From Chitinimonas prasina (GTDB lineage Bacteria > Pseudomonadota > Gammaproteobacteria > Burkholderiales > Chitinimonadaceae): a stretch of DNA of 64,000 bases. Below are positions 48,904-59,613 of this stretch, one piece after another (within the stretch, counting starts at the first letter, position 1; every line of letters starts with the position of its first letter). The stretch covers positions 276,117 through 340,116 of the forward strand of contig NZ_BSOG01000001.1 in the NCBI RefSeq assembly GCF_030160395.1. The letters are read 5' to 3'. The notes under the pieces are model-generated. The model was not told where the DNA came from. It did no database searches and was given only the letters and a program-made list of their open reading frames with translations. Both the position numbers and the translations under genes were made by a program.

Positions 48904-48933
48904 AAAAAAAAGTGCGACCTAAGTCGCACTTTT
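48904..48933 (-). terminator. Intrinsic terminator of tRNA-Val
   Basis: An 11-bp stem AAAAGTGCGAC with a 4-base loop, followed by eight T residues on the minus strand, between tRNA-Val and thrS. Confidence 0.88.
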
Positions 48934-49027
48934 CTTTTGAACAAACGAATTTCCGAAAGCCGACTCAGCCCAAGTAGAGAGTGCCGGTAGTAGTAGTTCG
49001 GAATGACATGATTCACTTGCTCCGTGT

Positions 49028-49104
49028 TGGTAGGCGCGATTGGACTCGAACCAACGACCCCCACCATGTCAAGGTGGTGCTCTAACCAGCTGAGCTACGC
49101 GCCT
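49028..49104 (-). tRNA. tRNA-Val (GAC)
   Basis: A 77-base cloverleaf with acceptor AGGCGCG paired to CGCGCCT, encoded ACCA end, D arm GCTCAGCTGGTTAGAGC, anticodon arm CCACC-TTGACAT-GGTGG (anticodon GAC) and T arm with GGTTCGAGTCC. Confidence 0.97.
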
Positions 49105-49118
49105 GCAAAGAGCTGCGC

Positions 49119-49147
49119 ATTCTAGGGATGTATTGCCGTTCTGGCAA
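49119..49147 (-). promoter_or_regulatory. Promoter of tRNA-Val
   Basis: TTGCCA (49142-49147) and TAGAAT (49119-49124) on the minus strand with 17-base spacing, each 5 of 6 to consensus. A GC-rich discriminator (GCGCAGC) follows, as expected for stringently controlled stable RNA promoters. Confidence 0.78.
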
Positions 49148-49212
49148 GCATTTCAACAAAGAATTTTGCAGATTTTTTACCACGACACCGCACATACAGA
49201 AAAAACAAGTAC

Positions 49213-49515
49213 TTACATACCAGGCTTGCGCCAGAAATAGCGCGCAACAAAACCGGGATAGGCCGCCACAACGAACAAGGCGAAGGTGGTGACATAGAAC
49301 TGCCAACGCTGGGTATGCACCGGGCCGTAGCGGCTTTCCAGCCACAAACCCAGCCCACCGACGATGAAATACAGCAGCACCAGCTCCAGCAGCCGCCAGC
49401 CCAAGGCCTTGCGCCCACTGGCCGGCTTGCGCACGAACAGGATGGACTCCAGCATAAACGGCAAATTGGCGGCCAAGGCCGCCAATCCGATAAAAACGAT
49501 CAAAGTCGTATTCAC
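49213..49515 (-). CDS. DUF2818 membrane protein at the end of the nuo operon
   Basis: A 100-residue protein with three hydrophobic helices and the family block '[18 protein letters not shown]'. It matches DUF2818, which follows nuoN in betaproteobacteria. The start is GTG 49515, overlapping the nuoN stop by four bases (GTGA), so it is translationally coupled. Function unknown; a complex I accessory role is only suggested by position. Confidence 0.85.
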   Translation of the reverse strand: MNTTLIVFIGLAALAANLPFMLESILFVRKPASGRKALGWRLLELVLLYFIVGGLGLWLESRYGPVHTQRWQFYVTTFALFVVAAYPGFVARYFWRKPGM

Positions 49516-50966
49516 ATCACACCCAGGCTATGACCGACCGACTGGTAGCACAGCACCAGCAAGCGGTTGGGCATCAGCCCCAGTACCAGCATGGCCAGGC
49601 AGTTGACCGACAGCAGTATGCGCATATCCAGCTTCACCGCGATCGGGCTCTCATCGCTGGGCTCATCCATGAACATCAGCTTGACCACACGCAGGTAGTA
49701 GAAGGCACCAATCAGCGAGAACAGCACCGCCACCACGGCCAGCCACACCAGCTGCGCCTCGACTATGGCCTGGATGACCGCCAGCTTGGCAAAGAAGCCG
49801 ACAAATACCGGGATACCCGCCATGGAGAACATCACAAACAGCATCATCCAGGCAAACCAGGGGCTACGCTTGGCCAAGCCCTTGAGATCAGCCAGGCGCT
49901 CGGCCTCGAAACCCTGCCGCGACATCAGCAGCACCACACCGAAACCGGCCACGGCGGTGATCGCATAGACGATGGCGTAGAACATGGCCGCCGAATAACC
50001 CTGCACGGTGCCCGCCAGAACACCCAGCAGCAGGAAGCCCATATGCGAGATGGTCGAATAGGCCAGCATACGCTTGAGGTTGGTCTGGGCGATGGCGACC
50101 AGATTACCTACGCCTATGGATAGCACCGCCAGCACGATCAACATGCCCTGCCAATCGGCCATCAGGCCAGGCATGCCCTGCACCAGCAAACGCATGACGA
50201 AGGCAAAGGCTGCCAGCTTGGGGGCGGAGCCGATCAACAGGGTGACGGCAGTAGGCGAACCCTGATAGACGTCGGGCACCCACATATGGAAAGGCACATT
50301 GCCAAGCTTGAAGCCGATACCGGTGACAATGAACACCAGGCCGAACACCATGAGGGTGTGATTGGCCGAACCATCTGCCACCTTGGCAGCGATGGTATGG
50401 ATATCAAGCGAACCGGTAGCGCCATACACCATGGACATGCCGTACAGCAGCATGCCTGACGCCAGCGCGCCCAGCACAAAGTACTTCATGGCGGCCTCGG
50501 TAGCCGGCTGGGAATCACGTGGCAGCGCCACCAGGGCGTACAGCGACAGCGACAACAGCTCCAGGCCAACATACAGAGTCAGCAGATTGGTGCTGGACGC
50601 CATCACCATCATGCCCAGCAGGGCAAACAGCGACAGGGTGAACAACTCGCCACGGTACATGCCACGATCGGCGGCGTAGCTGCGGCTATAGGCCAGCATC
50701 AGACCTACCGCGCCGTACATGCCCAACTTGAGCACATCCGACATGGCATCGGCCACGAACATGCCGGAGAAGGCCACCCGTGGCGTCCAGGCAAAGCCGT
50801 TGACGGTAAGGAAGGCGGCACCCAGCAGCGTCACCATGGACAAGGCGTAGGTAATGTCGCGCCTCTCGTCCTTGATAAACAGGTCGATCAGCAGGATGGC
50901 CGAGGTAGCACACAGCAACCAGATTTCCGGCAGGGCCGCGACCAGATTCAAACTAGCGAGCGTCAT
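49512..50966 (-). CDS. nuoN: NADH-quinone oxidoreductase subunit N
   Basis: A 484-residue antiporter-like membrane subunit with about 14 helices. The proton-channel block '[31 protein letters not shown]' and the central Lys-containing helix '[32 protein letters not shown]' are typical. It is one of three proton-pumping subunits of complex I. It follows nuoM by 33 bases. Confidence 0.97.
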   Translation of the reverse strand: MTLASLNLVAALPEIWLLCATSAILLIDLFIKDERRDITYALSMVTLLGAAFLTVNGFAWTPRVAFSGMFVADAMSDVLKLGMYGAVGLMLAYSRSYAADRGMYRGELFTLSLFALLGMMVMASSTNLLTLYVGLELLSLSLYALVALPRDSQPATEAAMKYFVLGALASGMLLYGMSMVYGATGSLDIHTIAAKVADGSANHTLMVFGLVFIVTGIGFKLGNVPFHMWVPDVYQGSPTAVTLLIGSAPKLAAFAFVMRLLVQGMPGLMADWQGMLIVLAVLSIGVGNLVAIAQTNLKRMLAYSTISHMGFLLLGVLAGTVQGYSAAMFYAIVYAITAVAGFGVVLLMSRQGFEAERLADLKGLAKRSPWFAWMMLFVMFSMAGIPVFVGFFAKLAVIQAIVEAQLVWLAVVAVLFSLIGAFYYLRVVKLMFMDEPSDESPIAVKLDMRILLSVNCLAMLVLGLMPNRLLVLCYQSVGHSLGVM

Positions 50967-50999
50967 TCTTGTTCAATCCCGTATTCGTATCGGCGCTTA

Positions 51000-52496
51000 T
51001 CAAGGCAGCTTGGATGTTTTGACATGGGTAATCAGCGTATCCACGCTGGCGTGCATCTTTTCGGTGAAGGCCTGCGGATACAGACCCATGCCCAGTACCG
51101 CCACTGCCAATACTGCCAGCACGGCGAACTCACGGGCATTGACGTCCTTCAAAGCCGCCACGTTTTCATTGGCTACGTCGCCGAAGATCACCCGCTTGTA
51201 CATCCACAGGGTGTAGCTGGCGCCAAACACCAGGGTGGTGGCAGCAAGGAAGGCATACCAGAAATTGACCTTGACGGCGCCGATGATGACCATGAACTCA
51301 CCAACAAAGCCGGAAGTAGCCGGCAGGCCGGAATTGGCCATGGCAAACAGCAGGGCAAAGGCCGCGAACTTGGGCATGGTATTGGCCACGCCACCGTAGT
51401 CCGCAATCTTGCGGCTATGGACACGGTCGTACATCACCCCTATGCAGAAGAACATACCGGCCGATACAAAGCCGTGCGAGATCATCTGTACCAGCGCACC
51501 TTCCACGCCATAGGTCGTCGGCGCACCGTCCACCAGCATGTAGAAGCCCAGGGTAACGAAACCCATGTGCGAGATGGACGAATAGGCCACCAGCTTCTTC
51601 ATATCGGTCTGCACCAAGGCCACCAGGCCGATGTAGACAATCGCGATCAGCGACAGCACCACAATGATCCAGCCCCACTCACGGGCAGCATCGGGTGCAA
51701 TCGGCAGGGCAAACCGCAGGAAGCCATAGGCACCCAGCTTCAGGGTGATCGCGGCCAAGACCATGGAGCCGCCGGTAGGCGCCTCAACGTGGGCATCGGG
51801 CAACCAGGTATGCACCGGGAACATCGGCACCTTCACCGCGAAGGCGAAGAAGAAAGCAACCATCAGGTAGCCCTGGACCGCCAGGGGCAGCGCAACGCGC
51901 TGGAAGTCGGCAATCTCGAAGCTGCGATCCGTCTGGAAATACAGGTAGATGAAGGCCACCAGCAGCAGCAGCGAACCCATCAGGGTGTAGAGGAACAGCT
52001 TGATGGCAGCGTACACGCGATTCTGTCCACCCCATACACCAACTATCAGGTACAGCGGGATCAGCATGGCTTCGAAGAACACATAGAACAGCATGGCATC
52101 AAGTGCGGCAAACGCGCCGTTGATCAAGCCAGACATGATCAGGAAGGCTGCCATGTACTGCGCCACACGATTCTGTATCACTTCCCAGCCAGCTATCACC
52201 ACCAGCAGGGTGGTAAAGGCATTGAGGATGACGAAGAACATGGACAGGCCGTCAACACCAAGGTGGTAGTTGATATTGAAGGTTTCAATCCAGGGACGCA
52301 TCTCCTCGAACTGCATGCCGCCATGCATGGGCGCAAACCGGGTGTAGAGCGGAATCGTGACGAGGAAGCCCAGCAAGGCCCCTACCAGGGCAATCTTGCG
52401 TGCCCAGCCAGCATTCTGGTCGCCACCGGTCACCAGCACGAAGAGGCCGGCCACGATCGGCACCCAGATCGCCAGACTCAACAGATGTTCAGACAT
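51000..52496 (-). CDS. nuoM: NADH-quinone oxidoreductase subunit M
   Basis: A 498-residue antiporter-like subunit with 14 predicted helices. Key blocks are 'FFEAMLIPLYLIVGVWGG' (conserved Glu), 'FAVKVPMFPVHTWLPDAHVEAPTGGSMVLA' (conserved Lys) and 'LVAYSSISHMGFV'. ATG 52496 is chosen over a GTG two codons upstream. Part of the complex I proton-pumping arm. Confidence 0.97.
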   Translation of the reverse strand: MSEHLLSLAIWVPIVAGLFVLVTGGDQNAGWARKIALVGALLGFLVTIPLYTRFAPMHGGMQFEEMRPWIETFNINYHLGVDGLSMFFVILNAFTTLLVVIAGWEVIQNRVAQYMAAFLIMSGLINGAFAALDAMLFYVFFEAMLIPLYLIVGVWGGQNRVYAAIKLFLYTLMGSLLLLVAFIYLYFQTDRSFEIADFQRVALPLAVQGYLMVAFFFAFAVKVPMFPVHTWLPDAHVEAPTGGSMVLAAITLKLGAYGFLRFALPIAPDAAREWGWIIVVLSLIAIVYIGLVALVQTDMKKLVAYSSISHMGFVTLGFYMLVDGAPTTYGVEGALVQMISHGFVSAGMFFCIGVMYDRVHSRKIADYGGVANTMPKFAAFALLFAMANSGLPATSGFVGEFMVIIGAVKVNFWYAFLAATTLVFGASYTLWMYKRVIFGDVANENVAALKDVNAREFAVLAVLAVAVLGMGLYPQAFTEKMHASVDTLITHVKTSKLP

Positions 52497-52544
52497 ATCC
52501 ACCCTTACCTACTGAATGTGTTTTCTATAAACGCGTAAACGCGA

Positions 52545-54575
52545 TCAATGCGGGATAACAAAACGGCCCAGCCACCAGGTCAGCAGCAGCAGCGCACCGA
52601 TGATCATGGCAAAGGCGTAGTGATAGATGTAGCCGGTCTGTACGCGACGCACCAGGCCAGCAACGGCGCCAACCAGCTTGGCGGTGCCATTCACCACGAT
52701 GCCGTCGATGATGACCGTATCACCCACCTTCCAGAGCACCTTGCCCAGGCCACGGCCAAACGCCGCAAAACCCTGGATGTAGAGGTGATCCATGTAGTAC
52801 TTGTTTTCCAGCAGCGTGTAGATAGGTTGCACGCGTGTCTTGATGGCAGCCGGAATATCCGGGCGCTTGAGATAGAAATAGGCCGACAGCGCCACACCGC
52901 TCAGCGCCAGCCAGAACGGCAGGGTCACGAAGGCATGCAGGCCCATCGCCACGGCGTTGTGGGCATGATGTATCACCGCTTCCATGGCAGGGTGGGCTTG
53001 CAGATTGACGAACAGCACATCCTTGAAGAAATCGCCTGCCAGCATAGGGCCGATGGCAAATGCACCGATCAGCACCGACGGGATGGCCAGCAGCATCAGC
53101 GGACCGGTCACCACCAAGCCAGGGCTGTGGGGCTTTTCGCCGGGCGCCAGGCCATGGTGATGGTCATCGCCATGCTCATCATCGTGGCCATGGTGCTCTT
53201 CAGCCTGGCCGAACCGCTCCTTGCCATGGAACACCAGGAAGAACATGCGGAAGGAGTAGAAGGCCGTGACGAACACGCCAGCCAATACGGCGAAGTAGGC
53301 AAAGCCTGCCGCCGGCAGCTTGGATGCCTCAACCGCCAGGATGATGGAATCCTTGGAATAGAAGCCCGAGAAGAAAGGCGTGCCTATCAGTGCCAGCGAA
53401 CCCAGCAGCGACGTCCAGTAGATGGCAGGCATGTACTTCTTCAGGCCGCCCATGCGACGGATATCTTGATCATGGTGCATGGCCATGATGACCGCGCCGG
53501 CAGCAAGGAACAGCAGTGCCTTGAAGAAGGCGTGGGTCATCAGGTGGAACACCGCCACCGAATAAGCGGAAGCCCCCAGTGCAACGGTCATATAGCCCAG
53601 CTGCGACAAGGTGGAGTAAGCCACCACGCGCTTGATGTCGTTCTGGATGATGCCCAGAAAGCCCATGAACAGCGCGGTGATGGAACCTATCACCAGGATG
53701 AAATTGAGCGCGGTGTCGGACAGTTCGAACAGCGGCGACATGCGCGACACCATGAAGATACCGGCAGTCACCATGGTAGCGGCATGGATCAGCGCCGAAA
53801 TCGGGGTCGGGCCTTCCATCGAATCGGGCAGCCATACATGCAGGGGGAACTGTGCAGACTTACCCATGGCGCCGATGAACAGCAGGATACAGGTCACGGT
53901 CAGCAGCGACCACTGAGTACCTGGCAGCAGCGAGATGGTGGCGTCCTTCAGGGCCGCCGCATTGGCGAACACATCAGCGTAGTAGAAGGAGCCGAAATGC
54001 GACAGCACCAGGCCGATACCCAGCAGGAAGCCGAAGTCACCGACACGGTTGACCAGGAATGCCTTGAGGTTGGCGAAAATGGCGGTAGGACGCTTGAACC
54101 AGAAACCAATCAGCAGGTAGGACACCAGGCCCACAGCCTCCCAGCCGAAGAACAGCTGGATGAAGTTGTTGCTCATCACCAGCATCAGCATGGAGAAGGT
54201 GAACAGTGAAATATAGCTGAAGAAGCGCTGGTAGCCGGGGTCTTCTTCCATGTAGCCAATGGTGTAGATGTGCACCATCAAGGACACGAAGGTCACTACC
54301 ACCATCATCATGGCGGTCAGCTTGTCGACCAGGAAGCCGACAGCCACATCCAGGCCATCCACCGTCAACCAGGTGTAGACGTTGCCGTTGTAGGCTTCGC
54401 CCCCGTTGAGCAGGTCGAACAGCACATAGAACGAGCCAGCGCAGGAGGCCGCCACGCCGAGTATGGTGACCCAATGCGCCCCGGCACGGCCTATGACGCG
54501 GCCGAACAGGCCGGCCACAATGGCACCAAAGAGCGGGAACAGGGCTATCAGCAGGTAGAGCGTAGGTTTATCCAT
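52545..54575 (-). CDS. nuoL: NADH-quinone oxidoreductase subunit L
   Basis: A 676-residue distal antiporter-like subunit with about 16 helices, including the C-terminal lateral helix that runs along the membrane arm. Blocks 'FFGWEAVGLVSYLLIGFW', 'KSAQFPLHVWLPDSMEGPTPISALIHAATMV' and 'VVAYSTLSQLGYM' are typical. A loop near residues 450-480 is very rich in His and Asp (EEHHGHDDEHGDDHHHG), a feature I have seen described for betaproteobacterial NuoL but that has no assigned role. Confidence 0.97.
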   Translation of the reverse strand: MDKPTLYLLIALFPLFGAIVAGLFGRVIGRAGAHWVTILGVAASCAGSFYVLFDLLNGGEAYNGNVYTWLTVDGLDVAVGFLVDKLTAMMMVVVTFVSLMVHIYTIGYMEEDPGYQRFFSYISLFTFSMLMLVMSNNFIQLFFGWEAVGLVSYLLIGFWFKRPTAIFANLKAFLVNRVGDFGFLLGIGLVLSHFGSFYYADVFANAAALKDATISLLPGTQWSLLTVTCILLFIGAMGKSAQFPLHVWLPDSMEGPTPISALIHAATMVTAGIFMVSRMSPLFELSDTALNFILVIGSITALFMGFLGIIQNDIKRVVAYSTLSQLGYMTVALGASAYSVAVFHLMTHAFFKALLFLAAGAVIMAMHHDQDIRRMGGLKKYMPAIYWTSLLGSLALIGTPFFSGFYSKDSIILAVEASKLPAAGFAYFAVLAGVFVTAFYSFRMFFLVFHGKERFGQAEEHHGHDDEHGDDHHHGLAPGEKPHSPGLVVTGPLMLLAIPSVLIGAFAIGPMLAGDFFKDVLFVNLQAHPAMEAVIHHAHNAVAMGLHAFVTLPFWLALSGVALSAYFYLKRPDIPAAIKTRVQPIYTLLENKYYMDHLYIQGFAAFGRGLGKVLWKVGDTVIIDGIVVNGTAKLVGAVAGLVRRVQTGYIYHYAFAMIIGALLLLTWWLGRFVIPH

Positions 54576-54624
54576 TTTTCGCGCGGGCTGTTTCTTGTTG
54601 AGTCGTCAGGCTCGATGGCCGGGC

Positions 54625-54927
54625 TTAGCCCTTCAGGCTGTCGAGGTCTTCCACATTGATCGAACGCTTGTTACGGAACAGCACGACCAGGATGGCGAGG
54701 CCGATCGCCGACTCGGCGGCGGCCACAGTCAGGATGAAGAACACGAAGATCTGGCCCGCCGTATCGCCAAGGTATTTGGAGAAGGCGACAAAGTTCATGT
54801 TCACTGCCAGCAGCATCAGTTCGATGGCCATCAGCAGCACGATCACGTTCTTGCGGTTCATGAAGATGCCGAATACCGAAATCGCGAACAGGATCGCGGC
54901 CAGTACGAGGTAATGAGTCAGGGTCAT
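54625..54927 (-). CDS. nuoK: NADH-quinone oxidoreductase subunit K
   Basis: A 100-residue subunit with three helices. Conserved Glu residues in '[19 protein letters not shown]' and '[15 protein letters not shown]' are the proton-path glutamates of NuoK. It is 23 bases after nuoJ. Confidence 0.97.
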   Translation of the reverse strand: MTLTHYLVLAAILFAISVFGIFMNRKNVIVLLMAIELMLLAVNMNFVAFSKYLGDTAGQIFVFFILTVAAAESAIGLAILVVLFRNKRSINVEDLDSLKG

Positions 54928-54950
54928 GGCTGTCTATCTCGTCTTTCGGT

Positions 54951-55595
54951 TCAGGCAGCCGGCTTGTCGTCAGCTGCGGCTGGCGCTTCCGGCACTTCCA
55001 CTTCGGCTTGCATCTTCACAATGCGCAGGCGGTCATTGCGCTTCACGGCAATCTGATCGGCCGGGTTGATGTACTTGGTGTTCTTGCGACGGCGCAGGGT
55101 CAGCGAGATGGCGGCGATGATCGCCACCAGCAGCAACACGGCGGCCAGTTCGAAGGCCAGCAGGTAGTCGGTATAGATGGGAATGCCCAGCTGCTTGATG
55201 TTGGAGACACCCTCAGGCAGCGGCGCCACCGTGGTAAAGCTCTCCAGGCCGTTCCCCTTGGCCAGCAGGATCAGCACCATCTCGGCAGCCATGATGGTGG
55301 CCACGATGGCGGCAACCGGAAAGAAACCCCAGAAGCCCTTGCGCAACTCCTCGAAGTTGATGTCCAGCATCATCACCACAAAGAGGAACAGCACCATCAC
55401 GGCGCCGACATACACCAGCACCAGCGAGATGGCGAGGAATTCGGCCTCGATCAACATCCACAGCACAGCGCCGGTAAAGAAGGACAGCACCAGGCTCAAT
55501 GCAGCGTGTACCGGGTTCTTGGCGGTGATCACGCGCAGGGCGGACACAATCAGGATGGCCGCGAATATGTAAAAGATGACGGTGGTCAGAGTCAT
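54951..55595 (-). CDS. nuoJ: NADH-quinone oxidoreductase subunit J
   Basis: A 214-residue subunit with five helices. 'NPVHAALSLVLSFFTGAVLWMLIEAEFLAISLVLVYVGAVMVLFLFVVMMLD' is the signature, and a charged cytoplasmic tail (RLRIVKMQAEVEVPEAPAAAD) ends the protein. The frame is open 56 codons upstream through nuoI's end; ATG 55595 is the family start. Confidence 0.96.
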   Translation of the reverse strand: MTLTTVIFYIFAAILIVSALRVITAKNPVHAALSLVLSFFTGAVLWMLIEAEFLAISLVLVYVGAVMVLFLFVVMMLDINFEELRKGFWGFFPVAAIVATIMAAEMVLILLAKGNGLESFTTVAPLPEGVSNIKQLGIPIYTDYLLAFELAAVLLLVAIIAAISLTLRRRKNTKYINPADQIAVKRNDRLRIVKMQAEVEVPEAPAAADDKPAA

Positions 55596-55614
55596 GGCTA
55601 CCGGGGCTTTCCGT

Positions 55615-56103
55615 TTAGCGATACTTGGCGTCGGCTTCGCGATTCTTCGCGATCTCGGCTTCGTACTTGTCGCCCACTGCCAGCAGCATGGGCTTGGTGT
55701 AATACAGGTCACCACGTTTTTCGCCGTGATATTCCAGTACATGGGTCTCGACGATGGCATCAACCGGGCAGGCCTCTTCGCAGAAACCGCAGAAGATGCA
55801 CTTGGTCAGATCGATGTCATAGCGCGAGGTACGGCGGGTACCGTCGTCACGGACTTCAGACTCGATGGTGATGGCCATGGCCGGACAAACCGCTTCGCAT
55901 AGCTTGCAGGCAATGCAGCGCTCCTCGCCATTGGCGTAGCGACGCTGGGCATGCAGGCCACGGAAGCGCGGCGAATACGGCGTCTTCTCTTCCGGGAACT
56001 GCACGGTGATCTTGCGCTGGAAGAAATGCCGGCCCGTGAGCATCATGCCCTTGAGCAGTTCCAGCAGCAGGAAGGTTTTGAAGAAGTTCTGAATCTTTTC
56101 CAT
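55615..56103 (-). CDS. nuoI: NADH-quinone oxidoreductase subunit I
   Basis: A 162-residue ferredoxin-like subunit with two [4Fe-4S] motifs (C63, C66, C69, C73 and C102, C105, C108, C112), carrying clusters N6a and N6b. It transfers electrons towards NuoB. '[25 protein letters not shown]' is typical. Confidence 0.98.
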   Translation of the reverse strand: MEKIQNFFKTFLLLELLKGMMLTGRHFFQRKITVQFPEEKTPYSPRFRGLHAQRRYANGEERCIACKLCEAVCPAMAITIESEVRDDGTRRTSRYDIDLTKCIFCGFCEEACPVDAIVETHVLEYHGEKRGDLYYTKPMLLAVGDKYEAEIAKNREADAKYR

Positions 56104-56113
56104 GATGCCCAGC

Positions 56114-57175
56114 TTATTTCCAGAGCGAATAATCGGTTTGCATCCAAGCAGCCACCACCACGATCCAGATCAGGGTCACGGGGATGAACACCTTCCAGCC
56201 CAAGCGCATCAGCTGGTCATAGCGATAGCGTGGGAAGGTGGCGCGGAACCACAGGAACAGGAACATCACGAAGCTCATCTTGGCCAGCAGCCAGAAGATG
56301 CTGGGCGCTCCGAGCACCGGTATCGAAGCCGGAAACGGCGACAACCAGCCCCCCAGGAACATGATGGAGGTCATGGCGCCGATCAGCCACATATTGGCGT
56401 ATTCGCCCAGGAAGAACAGCGCAAAGCTCATGCCCGAGTATTCGATCATGTGACCAGCCACGATCTCAGACTCACCTTCAGCCACGTCAAACGGCGCGCG
56501 GTTGGTTTCTGCCACGCCCGAGATCAGGTAGACCAGGAACAGCGGGAACAGTGGTATGAAGTTCCACGACAGGAAGGAGCCACCAAAGTGGCCGTGTCCC
56601 TGCTGGTTCACGATATCGCTCAGGTTCAGGCTGCTCGACACCATCAGCACGCCGACCAGGGCGAAACCCATGGCCAGTTCGTAGGAGATCACCTGGGCCG
56701 AGGCGCGTAATGCACCGAGGAAGGCATACTTGGAGTTGGACGCCCAACCGGCCACGATGATGCCGTAGACACCCAGCGAGGTGATCGCCATCACGTACAG
56801 CAGGCCGGCATTCACATCCGCCAGTACCAGGCCTGGTGCAAATGGGATGACCGCCCAGCCGACCAGCGCCGGCGCCAGCACCATGATGGGCGCAAAGAAG
56901 AACAGGCCGGTAGAAGCGGCACTGGGAGAGATGATCTCCTTCAGCAGCAGCTTCACACCGTCGGCGATAGGCTGGAGCAGGCCATAAGGACCCACACGAT
57001 TCGGGCCGATACGGATCTGCATGTAGCCGATCACCTTGCGCTCGGCGAGCGTCAGATAGGCTACTGCACCAAACACCGGCAGAATGATCAGGACTATCTT
57101 GAACAAGGTCCAGGCCAGGGTGCCCAGCATGGGGCCCAGCAGACTCAGAAAACCATTATGCAGCGCGTCGATCAT
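56114..57175 (-). CDS. nuoH: NADH-quinone oxidoreductase subunit H
   Basis: A 353-residue membrane subunit with eight helices that forms the quinone channel with NuoB and NuoD. '[34 protein letters not shown]' and '[20 protein letters not shown]' are signatures. It begins 10 bases after nuoG. Confidence 0.98.
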   Translation of the reverse strand: MIDALHNGFLSLLGPMLGTLAWTLFKIVLIILPVFGAVAYLTLAERKVIGYMQIRIGPNRVGPYGLLQPIADGVKLLLKEIISPSAASTGLFFFAPIMVLAPALVGWAVIPFAPGLVLADVNAGLLYVMAITSLGVYGIIVAGWASNSKYAFLGALRASAQVISYELAMGFALVGVLMVSSSLNLSDIVNQQGHGHFGGSFLSWNFIPLFPLFLVYLISGVAETNRAPFDVAEGESEIVAGHMIEYSGMSFALFFLGEYANMWLIGAMTSIMFLGGWLSPFPASIPVLGAPSIFWLLAKMSFVMFLFLWFRATFPRYRYDQLMRLGWKVFIPVTLIWIVVVAAWMQTDYSLWK

Positions 57176-57185
57176 GCTTCTCTCC

Positions 57186-59513
57186 TCAGGCGCGCGTCAG
57201 TTGGATGGAACCGAACATGGCACCCAGCTGGGCCGTGGTCGGATGAGCGGCTGCCAGGCGTACCACACCATCAGCCAAACCGGCCATGATGGTAGCGGTA
57301 TAGCTGCCTTGCGCCTCGCCCTGCTGAACCTTGACGGTATCGCCTTCGGCAACACCCAGCTGTGCCGCAGTGGCTGGCGACAAGCCTGCCAACGGTGCAG
57401 CGGCATCACGGGTTTTCTGCAGTGACGGCGCGCGGCGGACCAGCGCATCAGCCTGGTAGATAGGCACTTCACCCATTCGCACTAGGCCAGTCGCTGCTGC
57501 CTGCAGCGTCACGGCCACGCCGTTGACTGTATTGCTCAGCTTGGCGGCAACGCCAGACTCGCCCTGGGGCAAGGCCGCCTTGCGCACGGCTTCTGCATTG
57601 TCGAAATCAAAGCCCTCGCTGGCCAGCAGATTACCCAGCACACGCAGCACCTTCCAGCCCGGACGGCTGTCACCCAGCGGCTTCACCACACCGTTGAAGG
57701 TCTGCAGCTTGCCTTCCATATTGATGAAACTGCCGGCTGTTTCAGAGAACGGCGTAATGGGCAACAACACATCAGCGTAGTCCACGGCGCCGTGCTTGAA
57801 TGCGGAGAAGGCCACGACCATCTCGGCCTGCTTCACCGCAGCCAGCGCAGCCTGGCCATCATGGCTGTCGAATTCGACTTCATTGTTGAACAGCAGCACG
57901 GCCTTGCGTGGCTTGCTCAACAGATTGCCACTGGTGAGGCCCAACACCTGCGCGCCAACGGTGTTGGCAGCTTCGCTCAGCCAGCCCACGGTTGCGCCAG
58001 TAATGGCGGCGAGCTGGTTTGCCAGTACGGCCAGTTCGGCAGCACGGGGGTTGTGGGCTGCCAGGTTACCCAGCAGCACGCTAGCGCGGTCGCCCTCGGC
58101 GGCTGTGGCATCAACCAACACCTTAGCAATGCCACGTGCAGCGGCACAGGGTTCCGCAGCGGCAACATCCGCCGGCACTGCTGCCTGCTTCAGTTCTGCA
58201 GCTGCCTTGACCACACCAGCCAGCGCCTCGACCATTTGGTCCGGGCGGCTGATCAGCTTGGCGGCAATTGCACTGAACAACTCATCATCCGCCGGATTAA
58301 GTATGGCCAGCTTGAGGCCACGCTTGGCACCCTGGCGCAGACGCTGGGCCAGCAACGGTTGTTCCTTGCGCAGGGTCGACCCCACCACCAGCACGGCTTT
58401 AGATTGGGCCACGTCGGCAATGGGCTGGCCCAGCCAGGCGGCACCTTGCTGCGCAGCAGCCAGGCGCTCATCGGCATAGCGGCCGCCTACGCTGGCGCTA
58501 CCAGCACCCAAGGCCTGGCTCAGCTTGTTGAGCAGGAACAGTTCTTCCACCGTGGAGTGCGGTGTCGCCATTACGGCCACGGTGTCTGCGCCGTAATCAC
58601 GGCTGATGGACTTGAGGCCATTGCCGACGTATTCGAGCGCGGTCTGCCAATCGGTTTCCAGCCAGACACCACCTTGCTTGACCATGGGCTTGGTCAGGCG
58701 CTGTTCGCTATTGAGCGCCTCGTAGGCAAAGCGGTCGCGGTCAGCGATCCAGCATTCGTTGATGGCTTCGTTTTCCAGCGGCAGGACACGCATGACGCGG
58801 TCGGCCTTGACCTGCACTACCAGGTTGGCGCCCAGGCCATCATGCGGGCTCACGCTCTTGCGACGCGACAGCTCCCAAGTACGTGCGGTATAGCGGAACG
58901 GCTTGGAGGTCAACGCGCCCACCGGGCACAGATCAATCACATTGCCGGAGATTTCGGAATCCACAGTCATGCCGATGAAAGACATGATCTCGGAATGTTC
59001 GCCCCGACCCGCCATGCCTATTTCCTGCATGCCGGCCACTTCTTCGGTGAAGCGCACGCAGCGGGTGCAATGGATGCAGCGGGTCATGTCGGTGGAAATC
59101 AGCGGGCCCAGATCCTTGTTGGGCACGACGCGTTTTTCTTCTTCATAGCGCGAGCTGGAACCGCCATAACCCACGGCGATATCCTGCAACTGACACTCAC
59201 CACCCTGGTCACAGATAGGGCAGTCCAGCGGATGGTTGATCAGCAGGAACTCCATCACGCCCTGCTGGGCCTTCACTGCCATATCGGAATGGGTGTACAC
59301 CTTCATGCCATCGTTCACCGGCGTAGCGCAGGCGGGCAGCGGCTTGGGCGCCTTCTCAACCTGCACCAGGCACATGCGGCAGTTGGCCGCGATGGACAGC
59401 TTCTTGTGGTAGCAGAAGTGCGGGATGTGCGTACCGATAGAACGCGCAGCCTCAATGACCGTAGTGCCATTGGGGACTGTCAGTTTGGTACCGTCGATTT
59501 CGATTTCAAGCAT
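57186..59513 (-). CDS. nuoG: NADH-quinone oxidoreductase subunit G
   Basis: A 775-residue iron-sulfur subunit. The N-terminal [2Fe-2S] ligands are C34, C45, C48 and C62; further Cys/His sets for two [4Fe-4S] clusters follow in '[18 protein letters not shown]' and '[11 protein letters not shown]'. A molybdopterin-oxidoreductase-like domain fills the rest. The extra N7 cluster motif found in E. coli NuoG is absent, as in most relatives. 110 bases separate it from nuoF. Confidence 0.97.
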   Translation of the reverse strand: MLEIEIDGTKLTVPNGTTVIEAARSIGTHIPHFCYHKKLSIAANCRMCLVQVEKAPKPLPACATPVNDGMKVYTHSDMAVKAQQGVMEFLLINHPLDCPICDQGGECQLQDIAVGYGGSSSRYEEEKRVVPNKDLGPLISTDMTRCIHCTRCVRFTEEVAGMQEIGMAGRGEHSEIMSFIGMTVDSEISGNVIDLCPVGALTSKPFRYTARTWELSRRKSVSPHDGLGANLVVQVKADRVMRVLPLENEAINECWIADRDRFAYEALNSEQRLTKPMVKQGGVWLETDWQTALEYVGNGLKSISRDYGADTVAVMATPHSTVEELFLLNKLSQALGAGSASVGGRYADERLAAAQQGAAWLGQPIADVAQSKAVLVVGSTLRKEQPLLAQRLRQGAKRGLKLAILNPADDELFSAIAAKLISRPDQMVEALAGVVKAAAELKQAAVPADVAAAEPCAAARGIAKVLVDATAAEGDRASVLLGNLAAHNPRAAELAVLANQLAAITGATVGWLSEAANTVGAQVLGLTSGNLLSKPRKAVLLFNNEVEFDSHDGQAALAAVKQAEMVVAFSAFKHGAVDYADVLLPITPFSETAGSFINMEGKLQTFNGVVKPLGDSRPGWKVLRVLGNLLASEGFDFDNAEAVRKAALPQGESGVAAKLSNTVNGVAVTLQAAATGLVRMGEVPIYQADALVRRAPSLQKTRDAAAPLAGLSPATAAQLGVAEGDTVKVQQGEAQGSYTATIMAGLADGVVRLAAAHPTTAQLGAMFGSIQLTRA

Positions 59514-59613
59514 GGTCGGGCTGCCCGAACTTTCGTTTCTAGCTGGCGGATGCCGGTTATTTCACAGACTGCATGCGAGCGGCCCAGACTTCAGGCCGCC
59601 ACGTCGTGGGCGA

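Noticed and set aside
48828-49067. 80-codon N-terminal extension of thrS
   Set aside because: The extension reads through tRNA-Val and its terminator and has no homology; ATG 48827 has its own ribosome binding site and the TGS start.
52548-54209. 553-codon plus-strand frame opposite nuoL, and similar long frames opposite nuoM, nuoG, nuoF, nuoD and ctaD
   Set aside because: All are mirror-frame products of strong third-position GC bias; none has family blocks or a plausible start context.
55596-55763. 56-codon extension of nuoJ into nuoI
   Set aside because: The frame overlaps the conserved nuoI coding end and lacks nuoJ-like sequence.
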